From positions 1,694,001 to 1,758,000 of the forward strand of contig JAWQUS010000011.1 in the NCBI GenBank assembly GCA_036365455.1: DNA of 64,000 nucleotides. The letters run 5' to 3'. Both the position numbers and the translations under genes were made by a program. This document shows, one piece after another, positions 39,932 through 50,401 of this stretch; the stretch's first letter is position 1; each line of letters begins with the position of its first letter. The notes beneath the pieces are model-generated. The model worked only from the letters and a program-made list of their open reading frames with translations, was not told the DNA's origin and searched no databases. This DNA is from Macrosoma leucophasiata (lineage: Eukaryota > Arthropoda > Insecta > Lepidoptera > Hedylidae).

Positions 39932-41742
39932 AGTTTTGAAGCAGTGCTTGAAGTAAATTTTCAATTGACCTTAACTTCTTTATTCCTTAACAGATTTTCT
40001 CATTTTTAAACTATTTGATTTTAAACAATCATTTTAGTTTAATATACGCGAGATTTATCTGAAAAAAAACCTCTATTTCAATGAGTGTAGCTCGCGAAAA
40101 CCTAAGAACATACTACGTTCTTAGACTGTCACGTCTATTTACCTGTAAAAGTGTTGCACGAGCGACTGCTAAAGTCGACGCTGATCCTTTTTTTTTATTG
40201 TTATGGCATCGCTATCACGCATATTACCAGTATCAAGTAAAACGATATTTCGTATTCGTTATAAGCAGCGTATAAGTCAGAGTCAGTCAGTCAATTTATC
40301 AGTCAGTCAGTCAGAGTCACAGTCAGAAAACATACATTACTTATGCCAATAAAACGTCAACTGTATTTTGCTGACCCACTCCGGGTTAGCAAAATACAGA
40401 CATCCTAATGTACCAGTCCCTTGACTCTCCATACACTTTTATTGTGGGTCAGAACGCCTGTTGCTTACATAAACATATTCACAAGCATCTCTGAAAGATT
40501 GGATTCTTTACAATCTTGTTATTTCACCCTCCTTCCGATTTTACCTCACGATCAATTCGAGATTCATGAGTTGAGGTGTCTCGCGATTGTCTCCCGGCTT
40601 ATTGTCTGCTAGTTTAGGATACGGTATTAGAAATATATACCCTCATTTGTTATTTGATAATAACTTATCTCCATTATTCATTATCATGTTTTTATTATAT
40701 CGTAGATACATTTTAGCTACAATGTGCTTTGCCATTGTCGGTATTGTCAAATGTATAATTCAGAAAGAAACAAAAGAGAGATACGTTTTAACCAAAATTC
40801 GTTTATGAATGAGGGGGTTTAAATCTAGGCAACCAGGTATGTGTGACACACTTTTGAGAATGCAACCTAATAGAGTTGGATATATAATAAAATTACATAA
40901 ATTACCTTTCCTTAATAAGAACTTCATTAGTTATTTAATTGTTTTATTAACGTATTGATAACGCCAGTTTCAATATACCCTCATACCTACAGTCATAGTT
41001 ATCGGTGGTTTAAAATGATAAGGGGAGGTATATATATGTAGGTATTGCCTGGCATTTGACAGCCTATTTGTAATTTATAAATGTATATGTTATCTAACAT
41101 AATAATCTTAGTCGTCGCAAATAACAGACGAGGGCATTATACATAATTCTAATGCCGTATCTTAGCCTATTTCTTTTACCTCACAATGAATTCGTGATTA
41201 AAAAGTTGAGGTTGCCCGCAAAATGTCACTCGACTTTTATATGTTGAGTTTTTTATCTGTTTGCTCCCCTTCGGATCCTCAATATGTGTGTTCAGACTTT
41301 TTGACGTTTTATTGGCATCAGTAATGTATGTTTTTAAAGGATCAGCGTCGACTTTAGCAGTCGCTCATGCAACACTTTTACAGGTAAATAGTAAATAGAC
41401 GTAACAGTCTTAGAACGTAGTATGTTCTAGTATGTTCTCATTGAAATAAAACTATTTTTCGGATTTGTTTCGCGTATATTAAACTAAAATTATTGATTGA
41501 AATAAAACTATTTTTACGGATTTATCTCGCGTATATTAAACTAAAATGATTTTTAAAATCCGTAAAAATAGTTTTATTTCAATGAGTGTAGCTCGCGAAA
41601 ACCTAAGAACATATCATGCTAAAATTATTGGTTAAAATCAAATAGTTTAAAAATGTCAAAACGGTTTGTTTCGTCAAAATAGTTTATGGGAAAAAGAAGT
41701 TATGTTCAATTGAAAATTTACTCCAAGCACTGCTTCAAAACT
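39932..41742. mobile_element. Long inverted repeat element, arms about 430 bp
   Basis: 39932-40360 and 41301-41742 are inverted relative to each other (AGTTTTGAAGCAGTGCTTG at the outer edges, CCAATAAAACGTCAA at the inner). The left arm has an extra 138 bp (40189-40326). The right arm contains a second, smaller foldback (ATTTTTACGGATTTATCTCG and its reverse, 41500-41575). The centre holds repeat D (40378-40620) and a CCCTCATTT MITE (40638-40821). No transposase. Confidence 0.7.
40189..40326 (+). repeat. Repeat L copy with short ORF
   Basis: ATGGCATCGCTATCACGCAT opens a frame, MASLSRILPVSSKTIFRIR, that recurs at 57940 with mostly silent differences. A CAGTCAGTCAG tract follows. Present only in one arm of the surrounding inverted repeat. 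Confidence 0.55.
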
Positions 41743-41773
41743 TTTGAACAGAATTAAATGCGGTTTACATAGG

Positions 41774-42056
41774 CGTTAGTGGCGTTTGTGGCGTTGCTGG
41801 TGGTGGTGGTGGCGTTGGTGGCGTTGATGGCGTTGGTGGCGTTGGTGGCATTGGTGGCGTTGGTGGGGATGGTGACATTGATGGCGTTGCTAGCGTTGGT
41901 GGTGGTAGCGTTGTGGCGTTGCTGGAATTGGGTGCGTTGGTGGTAGTGGTGGTGGTGGAGTTAGTGGCGTTGGTGGCATTGGTGGCGTTGGTGTCGTTGG
42001 TGGTGGTGTTGGTGATGTTGGTGGCGTTGGTGGCGTTGGTGGCATTGGCGGCTTTA
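41774..42056 (+). repeat. Nine-base minisatellite, GTTGGTGGC units
   Basis: About 30 imperfect repeats of GGCGTTGGT with variants (GGCATTGGT, GGCGTTGAT). One frame would encode Gly-Val-Gly repeats but it has no start codon or coding flanks. GC-rich against an AT-rich background. Confidence 0.85.
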
Positions 42057-42224
42057 ATATCATGTACAGAGAAGTATTAATTTAAACCAGATTTTTTAGC
42101 TATCGATAAGTGTTTTCGTATGATCTAAAATTAACCAAAAGTTATATCCAAAAAATTCTGCCCAAAGTCACTATTCCACGCGAAGGAAGTCAAGGGCACA
42201 GTCATTAATATACCCAATATTATT

Positions 42225-42445
42225 ATACAGCATATTAAGACAATGTTTAACAACAGTGATGAAACAGAGAGATAGGAAACCCAATATTGCATCCAGTCGG
42301 TATTGTTAGTACAATAACAAACTTGTGCAGTGTCTGCAAGCGATACAACTAATGTAGAGCGCACTGCGTTAAGGTCCTTGAGATATCAACTTGAATTTCA
42401 ATGAATAAAATACTCTGGTAAGGGCAGCTACTTTATCTTTTATAG
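42225..42445. repeat. Direct repeat P, copy 1
   Basis: ACCCAATATTGCATCCAGTC to AGGGCAGCTACTTTATCTT is repeated at 43725-43945 at about 80%. On the minus strand both begin MRSTLVVSLADT. Class unknown. Confidence 0.6.
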
Positions 42446-42476
42446 CTTCTTATCTCGGCTTCACATGGGTGCAAGA

Positions 42477-42713
42477 CATAGAGCAACACGGGCCACCGGC
42501 CGCGGCGGACCGGAGGGGAGTAGCCGTAGCGTTTATTACCGATGCAAAACAATCTATCACTTTTTGCGGGGGGAAATACGTGTGACTCACACACATTTAA
42601 TCATCTAGGCCACAGGCATAGGCTCACTTGCGCTTGTACTTTGACAGAAGGGAAAGCCTGCATATGCTACTCCCCTCCGGTCCGCCGCGGCCGGTGGCCC
42701 GTGTTGCTCTATG
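42477..42713 (+). mobile_element. hAT-type MITE, most symmetrical copy
   Basis: The two arms (CATAGAGCAACACGGGCCAC... and ...GTGGCCCGTGTTGCTCTATG) are near-perfect inverted repeats of about 48 bp, including GGCCGCGGCGGACCGGAGGG. Flanks GGTGCAAGA and GGCGCAAGA look like an 8-9 bp duplication with one change. Confidence 0.85.
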
Positions 42714-42836
42714 GGCGCAAGATGATGTCGTTCCGGGACTGTATAATGTTACTGGCATTCATTGAAAGTAGATACCAAGTAGACACATAAATATGAATAT
42801 TTATGTTTTTGTGATAATACATACAGGATGTCTTCA

Positions 42837-42922
42837 AATCTTGCTAAATCTATATTTCAAAGTTATACATATAATGGAGCTCCATTATATGTATAACTTT
42901 GAAATATAGATTTAGCAAGATT
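42837..42922. repeat. Perfect 86-bp palindrome without spacer
   Basis: The 43-bp arms meet at GGAG|CTCC (42879/42880) and match at every base. Upstream is TACAGGATGTCTTC, similar to the TACAGGGTGTCCC ends of mariner-type MITEs. A third partial arm (GAGCTCCATTACATGTATAA) follows at 42927. Confidence 0.95.
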
Positions 42923-42959
42923 CCGAGAGCTCCATTACATGTATAACTTTCCACTTGAT

Positions 42960-43724
42960 CAAGCCGTGTGTAGATAGTCTGTCGTTTTTTTTTTTTGTAT
43001 ATCTAAATACGAAAATTATGACCTAAATCTGCCGCCCTAGGCTCCAGCGTACTCAGGCTGCTAGTAATTCTGCAACTGAATATTAGGACGACTAGGCTCG
43101 GCGCGTGTTTAACTAAAATACTTATGATCGTCGCAATGATTTGTCCTAATTACGACGAAGGGCATATAAAAAAACATTTCATCACTTTAAAGGAGATGTT
43201 GCGAGCTCGGCCCTGGTTCGTACATGTCCTCAAAAAAATGGGTAAATTAAAGAAGAATCCAAAAAAATACAATTAATTTATTCAAGAATATATTTTAGAG
43301 TTACACAACCACATTTAATTCAAACGATTTTATCATTTTCAACTATGTTAAATATGGCGGCGATACAGCCGACACTTGGGATCAATCGATTTTGATAGTA
43401 TTAAGAAAATGTTACTTTTTTCTCCAAGTTCTAATAATCAAAATACTTCTTTTATTATTTAGTGGCAATTACCGACTTAAGGGTAATTCTGCCAGAATCA
43501 ATTTAAAAAATTAAAATGTCAAAATGACATCGCCCGCCATATTTGCCATGTTAGTTTTGAGTTGCAATTCTAACTGCAAATTATGTTTTGTAACTGCAAA
43601 CAAAGCTAAATAAGTGAAAATATGCAGTCTTTAAAAAAACGTCTTTATATTGATTTTGCCTGTTTAATGATATTGTGTACAATACATGGCAGCAGGTCCA
43701 TACATTTTTGCAACATCTCCTTTG
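42960..43724. other. No feature seen
   Basis: AT-rich; nothing shared. Confidence 0.4.
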
Positions 43725-43945
43725 TTATATGACAAAACTCTTATAACACTTGTGTAACAGTAACAGACAGATGGGAACCCCAATATTTGCATACAGTCGG
43801 TATTATTTGTACAAAAATATACTTGTGGAGTGTCTGCTAGCGACACAACTAATGTAGAGCGCACTATGTTAAGGGTCTCGAGTTAACAACTTGAAATTCA
43901 ATGAAATCCTACTCTGCTAAGGACAGCTACTTTATCTTACATATC
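43725..43945. repeat. Direct repeat P, copy 2
   Basis: Partner of 42225-42445, same orientation, 1.5 kb apart. Confidence 0.6.
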
Positions 43946-44024
43946 TATCTATATCTAAACATATAACAAGACTGTAGAAATGGAGTTTACTTCATAGATA
44001 TTTTATACTGGTGGTCATATGTGG

Positions 44025-44180
44025 ATGTTTGCAGAGGTCCAGGAAGACCAAGACTGACCTACCTTGATGAAATAGGTCGATTACTGGACAGTAATCGACC
44101 TATTTCATCGAGGGTGAGAAGAGTATGATGAATGTAGAAGAAGCACGGGAAGTGTGTCGGGACCGGGATATCTGAGCACT
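44025..44180 (+). pseudogene. LINE-derived repeat N, inverted copy with a foldback
   Basis: GGTCCAGGAAGACCAAGACT ... ATGAATGTAGAAGAAGCACG. GATGAAATAGGTCGATTACT at 44066-44086 is repeated inverted at 44089-44109 with a 2-nt loop. Confidence 0.6.
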
Positions 44181-44204
44181 GACCGTAGCACGTAGAGAAC
44201 ACCA

Positions 44205-44268
44205 AACGTCGCCCATAAGAGGGGAGGAGGTTGGGTGAGGCGGGGAAATCGGGCGGGACGTCAAAATG
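44205..44268 (-). repeat. Repeat K, inverted copy
   Basis: Reverse of 14590-14655 (CCATAAGAGGGGAGGAGGTT). Confidence 0.55.
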
Positions 44269-44405
44269 TTTTTATATTTATTAATTATTACATATAGTCT
44301 GGTAATGCTAATTTGTTGTATTTGTGATAGTTATTACGGGGCGATACAAACTTAATTGCAGTAATAACATGTATAACTGTGTAACTAATAACATGTATGT
44401 GTTTT

Positions 44406-44680
44406 TACTGGTGGTAGAGCTCCAGTGACGGAGCTCGCGGGCGTAGGCACCACCGCATTACCTGATTTACTTGCCGCTAAATGGTAGTGTTCAGCACTAT
44501 CGTGTTCCGGTCAGGTGGTAATGTACGGCCCTGTAATTTCCGGCACAGAGGCATAACACCTTAGGCCTCAGGCGTGGTAACGCATGTGTCTATAGGCTGC
44601 AGTCATCACTTAACATCAATGTGAACTGCATGCTTGTTTGCCACTTCAGTTACATAAAAAAAAAAAATAAAAAAAAAAAA
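44406..44680 (+). mobile_element. SINE-A, near-consensus copy
   Basis: Full 5' end, long A-rich tail; a short deletion removes the TGCATTTTGACC motif after GTAACGCATG. Confidence 0.9.
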
Positions 44681-44894
44681 CAAGAAATCTTGAAGAATGG
44701 AAGTAATTAGCCATGTGATGAGCAATCTAGGCTATTCATCTCGCTAGGTATAGTTCGTATGAGCGTTATGTCGACATCTGAGATGAAATAAGGCAACTGT
44801 CAGCATCTGCAGCAAATATCGGCTTATGGGGCATTCACATTGTCTGAAGTCGGCCAAACTCGATATATGGTGTGTTGAGATGTAAGTTTACGTA

Positions 44895-45135
44895 GGTTTT
44901 ACGGGTTTTGGGGTAGAAGCTCGAGGACGTAGGCATCGCATTACCTAATTACCTAATTTATCTGTTGCCAAATAGTAGTGTGTGTTCCGGTTAGATAAAG
45001 ATATAGTTGTACGGCCTCGTAATAACTATCACAGAGAGAAAACAACTAAAGTCTCAGGGGTGGCAACGCATCTGCATTTTGTCATTTGGCATTTTTGAAA
45101 GTGTCTAAAGCCTACAGTGATCAATTAACATTAAT
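44895..45135 (+). mobile_element. SINE-A, old diverged copy
   Basis: GGGGTAGAAGCTCGAGGACG to GATCAATTAACATTAATG; about 70% to consensus. Confidence 0.65.
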
Positions 45136-45143
45136 GTAAATTA

Positions 45144-45475
45144 ATGGAAAGTGGTCACCGTCGCTTATGAACTTTTGCAACATCAGCGGAGTTGGCAACG
45201 CGCTGCCAGCCCTGGAGGATTCTTTTGACGCGATTTTTGAAGAATCCCATATTGTAGCACCTAGGGATTACCTCAGGTATTACCTAGGTGCTACAACCAA
45301 GGTGCTACCTTCGTTCCACAATTTACACGTTCTGGGTAGGAACGAACGTGTAAACCGCACCGTTGCGCACTACCAGGTGTCCAGACGGTGAGGGTGGAAC
45401 TTCGCTCTTCGGCGGGTAGTACGGTGTAGAAAAAGAGACTTCGGCACCATGTCGAACAGTTCAGCAGAGCAGATG
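45144..45475 (-). pseudogene. Jockey-type LINE 3' fragment with inverted duplication
   Basis: Minus-strand peptide includes SALLNCSTWCRSLFF and PGSAQRCGLHVRSYPERVNC, i.e. the shifted frame of the family. GTAGCACCTAGG (45254) recurs inverted as CCTAGGTGCTAC (45283-45294). Confidence 0.65.
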
Positions 45476-46000
45476 ATGGATTGCCACCTTTGTTACATGA
45501 AAAAATCATGTTTGGGCGACTGATTTTCATACGTAAATTACATCTCAACATTCTGAACTCAATGAATCCAGGACTTTCGGAGAAAATCAGCTGTGGCAGA
45601 CGGACAGACCGACAGACAGAGGCACGAGTGATCTCATAAGAGGTCCGTTTTTGTTCTTTTCGAAGTACGTATTCCTAATCCTCAAAAAAGTTAATAACAT
45701 TTTCTAATTTGGTTCACAACCTAATGTATTACGGCCACAATTTGTATCATGATACCGCTAGATTACACGCTTCACACATTCATTACCGACACATTCATTA
45801 ATCTCTAGGACTCGGTGCATCCGTGAACACATACTATATAACATGAATATATGTACATGATATGAATACATTGTCTATGTGTTTTATGCCGGGATCGTAC
45901 AAGGTATTTCTATATTATTTCAATTTGAGGAGCTGCTGCGCCATCTCGCGATGACAATCGAAGCAGTATTACAATTATACCGCCTATTTAAAGACCTTTA
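45476..46000. other. Family M end only
   Basis: 45596-45660 shows the CAGACAGA...GGTCCGTTTTTG end motif of family M. Otherwise nothing. Confidence 0.35.
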
Positions 46001-46009
46001 GCTATAAAG

Positions 46010-46375
46010 CGCGCATGGCTCCACAGCTGGTGTAGATAGTAAGCGATCTACTCGGTTAAGCGATACGGGCACAGTCTAGTGTATGGTGGGTGACCGCTGG
46101 TAGCAAATTAAAATGCGCGTTTCCGTGCTTCGGAGGGTACGTTAAGCCGACGGTCCCGGTTGCTATTGATAGATAGCAGTTGTTAAACCTTATCGGAGGC
46201 CTTATGGGCGGTTTGAAAAACATCCGACAGCGGATTGATCACTAACCCTTATATTCAGCAACCAGCATTGGAGCAGCGTGGTGGAGTAAACTCCAGGCCT
46301 CCTCCCAAGAAGGGGAGAGACTCGTGCCCAACAGTGGGACGTATCAAGGCTTGCCATTACTATTCCTTCAATGAC
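46010..46375 (+). mobile_element. SINE with 5S rRNA-like head
   Basis: CTCGGTTAAGCGATACGGGC then AGTGTATGGTGGGTGACCGC and TGG align in order with the 3' half of insect 5S rRNA (GTTAAGC..CGGGC..AGTACTTGGATGGGTGACCGCCTGG), including the internal promoter box C. The 5' half is weak. The body (CCGTGCTTCGGAGGGTACGT) ends CCAACAGTGGGACGTAT, resembling an RTE LINE 3' end. A 5S-headed (SINE3-type) element is the inference; only one copy is present here. Confidence 0.55.
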
Positions 46376-46865
46376 CTCTATGATGAATGAATCCTAAGAC
46401 CTTCAATGGGCGAGCGCCGACTACTACCGAATCTCTGTTGTTAATTAATGTATTTGTATCAAATTGTAAAATCGAAGTAATAAAACGTTTCCTGTACTTG
46501 AAAAAAGTTGATGAAGAAACCTCAAGACCTTCTTTTTGTAGCAGACATGAAGAATCTATATAAGAGTTCCGTTTTTCGCCACAAGTCTACGGAACCCTAA
46601 AATGCCTCTGGGTGACCAGAGATAGCTTTAAAATGTCAATTACGTTTGTGACCACAACAGAACGAACTCTACGGGAACACAATCCGGCTGATTTCACTAT
46701 ACATACGAGCATTTCCCACACAAATTACTTTCCCGTAGGATTCGTTAACCGTTCTCTGTGCTTCGTATGGATGTTGAGTGTGGTTTGGTGAAATTGGTTT
46801 TATACCACTATCTGTTTTCCGCAATTTCATCAGCGAGTCCTTGAAATTTAATGCAAACATTAGCG
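46376..46865. other. No firm feature
   Basis: 46555-46605 has the family M end (TTCCGTTTTTCGCC..ACGGAACCCTAAAA). The rest matches nothing clearly. Confidence 0.35.
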
Positions 46866-46867
46866 AA

Positions 46868-47012
46868 TGTCGGCAAACAATCTTGCAGTTCACATTGATG
46901 ATAAATGATTATGGATATCAACACAAAAACCGGATGTCATAATGTAGGTGCGTTTCCACTCTTGAGGCGTGTATTGTTTTGAAGAGCGATTGTAGTTAGA
47001 TTATTACGGGAC
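46868..47012 (-). mobile_element. SINE-A, diverged and truncated
   Basis: CGGCAAACAATCTTGCAGTT to TTATTACGGGACT. Confidence 0.65.
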
Positions 47013-47064
47013 TGTTGAATATATTCATCACCACTCCAGCTGAAAGACGTCCACTGCTGGAGAA

Positions 47065-47430
47065 GTGCTATCTGCCAGTGAAAGTCCCGTCAAAATCGGA
47101 GACACTCAAATTCTATTTATTTGTATGTAGGTATGTATGTATGTATGTATGGATGTATGGAGATAAAAGTAGCCTAAGTTACTCCTTACCTACCTACCCG
47201 TGGAAGTCCCGTCAAAGTCGGATACACTCCAATTCTACTTATTTGCATGTAGGTATGTATGTATGGATGTATGGGGATAAAAGTAGCCGAAGTTACTCCT
47301 TATCACATCAGCTATCTGCCAGTGAAAGTCGGTCCCGTCAAAATCGGTCCAGCCGTTCCCAAGATTAACCCCGCCAAACAGACAGACAGACACAAAAATT
47401 GTAAAAAATTGTTGTTTTGGTGTATACATA
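47065..47430 (+). repeat. Tandem duplication within a dispersed repeat
   Basis: GGAAGTCCCGTCAAAGTCGG..TGTATGGGGATAAAAGTAGC occurs at about 47080 and 47200 (period about 118 bp), then CCCGTCAAAATCGGTCCAGC and CAGACAGACAGACACAAAAA. (GTAT)n lies in each unit. Confidence 0.6.
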
Positions 47431-47499
47431 CCTACATATGCGTTTTAAAAAAAGCGGTTATTTTAATAGTACAAACAGACACTCCAATTTTATTTATTT

Positions 47500-47724
47500 G
47501 TATGTATATAGATTTATTATGGAAGCTACAATACAACATAAGACCTAAGAATTATGTGAAAATTTTAAGCGTCTACATTATAGCGGTAACAGAAATACAT
47601 AATTTGTGAAAATGTTAGCTCTCTAGCTATCACTATTTATGAGATACAGCCTGGTGACAGACAGACGGACGGACGGACGGACAGACAGACAGCGGAGGAT
47701 TAGTTATCAGTAGGGTCCGTTTTA
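47500..47724 (+). mobile_element. Family M first part, 3' piece
   Basis: GTGAAAATTTTAAGCGTCTA..GAGATACAGCCTGGTGACAG, then (GGAC)n and AGGGTCCGTTTTAGG. Matches 34530-34650. Confidence 0.5.
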
Positions 47725-47768
47725 GGGTTCCGTAGTAAATAAGGAACCCTTATAGTTTCGCCATGTCC

Positions 47769-47799
<31 letters not shown>

Positions 47800-48335
47800 C
47801 ATCCGCGGTTTAGCGCAAAAACTATAAGTATAAGAGACTTGAAATTTGGCATAGGTATACACCTTAATCACGCCGACAAAGTGGTAGAATAAAAACACTT
47901 GTAACGCGCAAATATTTTTTTTAGTTTTCGATTTCCATATTGTGTGGGGTATTGTTGGATAGGTTTTTAAAAATATTATGTGTGGCCAAACATAATTTTT
48001 CGATTTAGATAACAGTTTGTGACTTATTAAGCTTTAAAATGCAAATTTTCGTTAGACTCAAGTGTCCTCCCCTACAGACTAAACGGTTATTGTTAGAAAT
48101 TCAAACGTTACGGCAATAGTAGCTACATATAAGGAAGTTAAAAGGAAAACTATCACACTTAAGTTGGCCTTGTAAGTTTGCGAGTAATAGTCGATCAAAT
48201 GTATTTTACTCGAAAATTTCGAACAAGTCCATACAAAATATTTATTTATTTTTTTCATTACATCTCTAACTCTGTAACTACGGAACCCTACACTGCGCGT
48301 GGCCCGACATGCACTTGACCGGTTTTTACCTATTT
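47725..48335 (+). mobile_element. Family M second part, second copy
   Basis: Colinear with 34651-35265, with small deletions (for example around 47897). Confidence 0.7.
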
Positions 48336-48456
48336 GGTACGAAACTCCCTAAATGATAGAACTGAGATACAGAATAGCTTAAAAATATTCGATACGATTC
48401 TTTAAATTGACATAACTTTTTTATTTCTGAACCGATTCACATGAAACAAACACTAT

Positions 48457-48775
48457 ATAATTGTTTTATATTATTTCGCATTAACACATGCTTGTGAAAT
48501 ATATTTTATTTTAAAGAAAAATGGAAAGAAAAATTTGACAATTTGATTTGAATTTGATAATATAAATCAATTATTAAGAGTAAAAGCGACTTCTTTACGA
48601 TATTCAATAACCTGCAAAGTCTATTATATCGGTTGCCTAACTAGCATAGTTTGGCAATAGATGGCGCTGCTGCCACCATAAAGCAATGCAATAAATGTGA
48701 AGGAAAGATTTGACAAATCGGGCAGGACTTCGGTAGCTCAGTTGGAAGAGCGGCTGGACTAGATTCCCAGTGGCC
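48457..48775. repeat. Diverged relative of the tRNA unit
   Basis: 48457-48543 matches the flank of the tRNA unit in one orientation (TTATATTATTTCGCATTAAC), then from 48563 the unit runs in the other orientation (AATTATTAAGAGTAAAAGCG to CGGGCAGGACTTCGGTAGCT). The tRNA-like part (GCTCAGTTGGAAGAGCGGCT...CCCAGT) is cut off after the anticodon arm. Thus this old copy also has an inverted layout. Confidence 0.75.
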
Positions 48776-49110
48776 AAACTTACCACACTATATTAGTGAA
48801 AACGCACATCGAATCAGCCGTTTCTGATATTAGCATTACACAAACACACAGACAAACAGACATTTTTCCGGGATAAAAAGTACCCAGTGTTGTGCGCCAA
48901 AGGTTAAAGTATAATCATACCAAGTTTCATTGTAATCGGACCTGTAGTTTTTATGTGATGCTTGAACAAACAGACAGACAGACAGACAAAAAAATTTCTA
49001 ATCACATATTTGTGTTCGGTATCGATCTAATAACGTCCCCTGGTATTTATTTTTTCAATATTTTTAATGTTCAGAATTTACACTTCTACAGATTTATTAT
49101 AAGTATAGAT
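48776..49110 (+). repeat. Dispersed repeat, class unknown
   Basis: AAACACACAGACAAACAGAC, CCAAGTTTCATTGTAATCGG, GAACAAACAGACAGACAGAC and ATTATAAGTATAGATAATT are motifs seen at non-autonomous element ends in insects. Boundaries unclear. Confidence 0.35.
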
Positions 49111-49480
49111 AATTATTGAATAATTGATATTAAATATATTTACTATCTTTTAACATTATAAGTAAAAGAAGCTATCCTTCACAACATTCTTTACAAGGAG
49201 ATATAATTTTAGACCCCTAGCGTAATTAATGCACAGTTTGGCCATGGTAAATGTGGATTAGGTGAAAGTGAAAAACAAATATTTTGTGGAAAATAGGAGT
49301 GCACTGAACCACTAATTAGGAAGCCTGCATAACTTCACACGCGTACCTCACCAAAGAGAGCGGACTTGTAAAATAATGAGCTTAGACTAAGTCCGCCGAC
49401 ACACCAACGTTTCTAGCAATATTGTTTTTGGAGTATTAGTTAGCAGATTCAGATAACAAGTTTACAAATATTCTCAACTA
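49111..49480. other. No feature seen
   Basis: AT-rich. Confidence 0.4.
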
Positions 49481-49510
49481 GCTGTGCCCGCGACTTCGTC
49501 CGCGTGAGAC
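49481..49510 (-). repeat. Helitron-like end
   Basis: CTAGCTGTGCCCGCGACTTC is the reverse of the GAAGxCGCGGGCACAGCTAG terminus; SINE-A follows directly. Confidence 0.45.
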
Positions 49511-49797
49511 TTTTTTTATGTTATGGAAGTGGCAAACAAGCATGCAGTTCACATTGATGTTAAGTGATGACTGCAGCCTATACACGCCTATAGACACTCA
49601 CACAAAGACCAAGGTCAAAATGCAGATGCGTTACCACTCCTGAGGCTTAAGGTGTTATGCCTCTGTGCCGGAAATTACAGGGCCGTACATTACCACCTGA
49701 CCGGAACACGATAGTATTGAACACTACCATTTAGCGGCAAGTATATTAGGTAATGCGGTGGTGCCTACGCCCGCGAGCTCCGTCACTGGAGCTCTAT
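49511..49797 (-). mobile_element. SINE-A, full length
   Basis: T-run, GGAAGTGGCAAACAAGCATG to CGTCACTGGAGCTCTA. 49798-50070 shows nothing further. Confidence 0.9.
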
Positions 49798-50401
49798 CAA
49801 AAACACAACATGTCTTATAATTACCCAACTTGGGTCGTAAATGTAAGCCTTCATTAAAATATCCATTACATTTGTAACCGCAACAGAATAAACCGCAAAG
49901 CAAACAGAATTCAATTTATTTAGGTTTACATTCTTAGACACTGTGGCCTTCCAGAAATTATTTCTCTGTTATATATTTATCCTGCGTAGCGTTTTGCTAC
50001 GTTGAGAGTGATTTTGACAGATTGGGTTCATGTAATCAAAAGTACAATTATGCTGTCATAAGACTAAAAATAAGGTTGGGGATAAAGTCTTTTCGCATTA
50101 TAGTATGTATGAACTTGTAATAAAATCTCTTCGGCTGTAGTATTTGTATCTGGCTGGTTTTGGTATCATTGAAAGTTAAAATTTTAAAGAACATAATTCC
50201 AAATTCAAATAAGGCAAATGTGTGATTTTCATTTGTTTTTCGTACTGTCAAGATAAGTGAATCTATCTTGACATCTATCGAGTTACGACGTAGCTGAAGA
50301 TCTGAGAATTGATCACAAAACAGTTTTGGCGCATTTGAAAAAGCTGGGTACAAAAGAAGCTCGATATTTGGGTACCTCACGAGCTCACTGAAAGAAAACT
50401 A

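Noticed and set aside
47015..47609. ORFs of 117 and 116 codons rich in Tyr, Val and Cys
   Set aside because: They are translations of GTAT repeats within a duplicated non-coding element.
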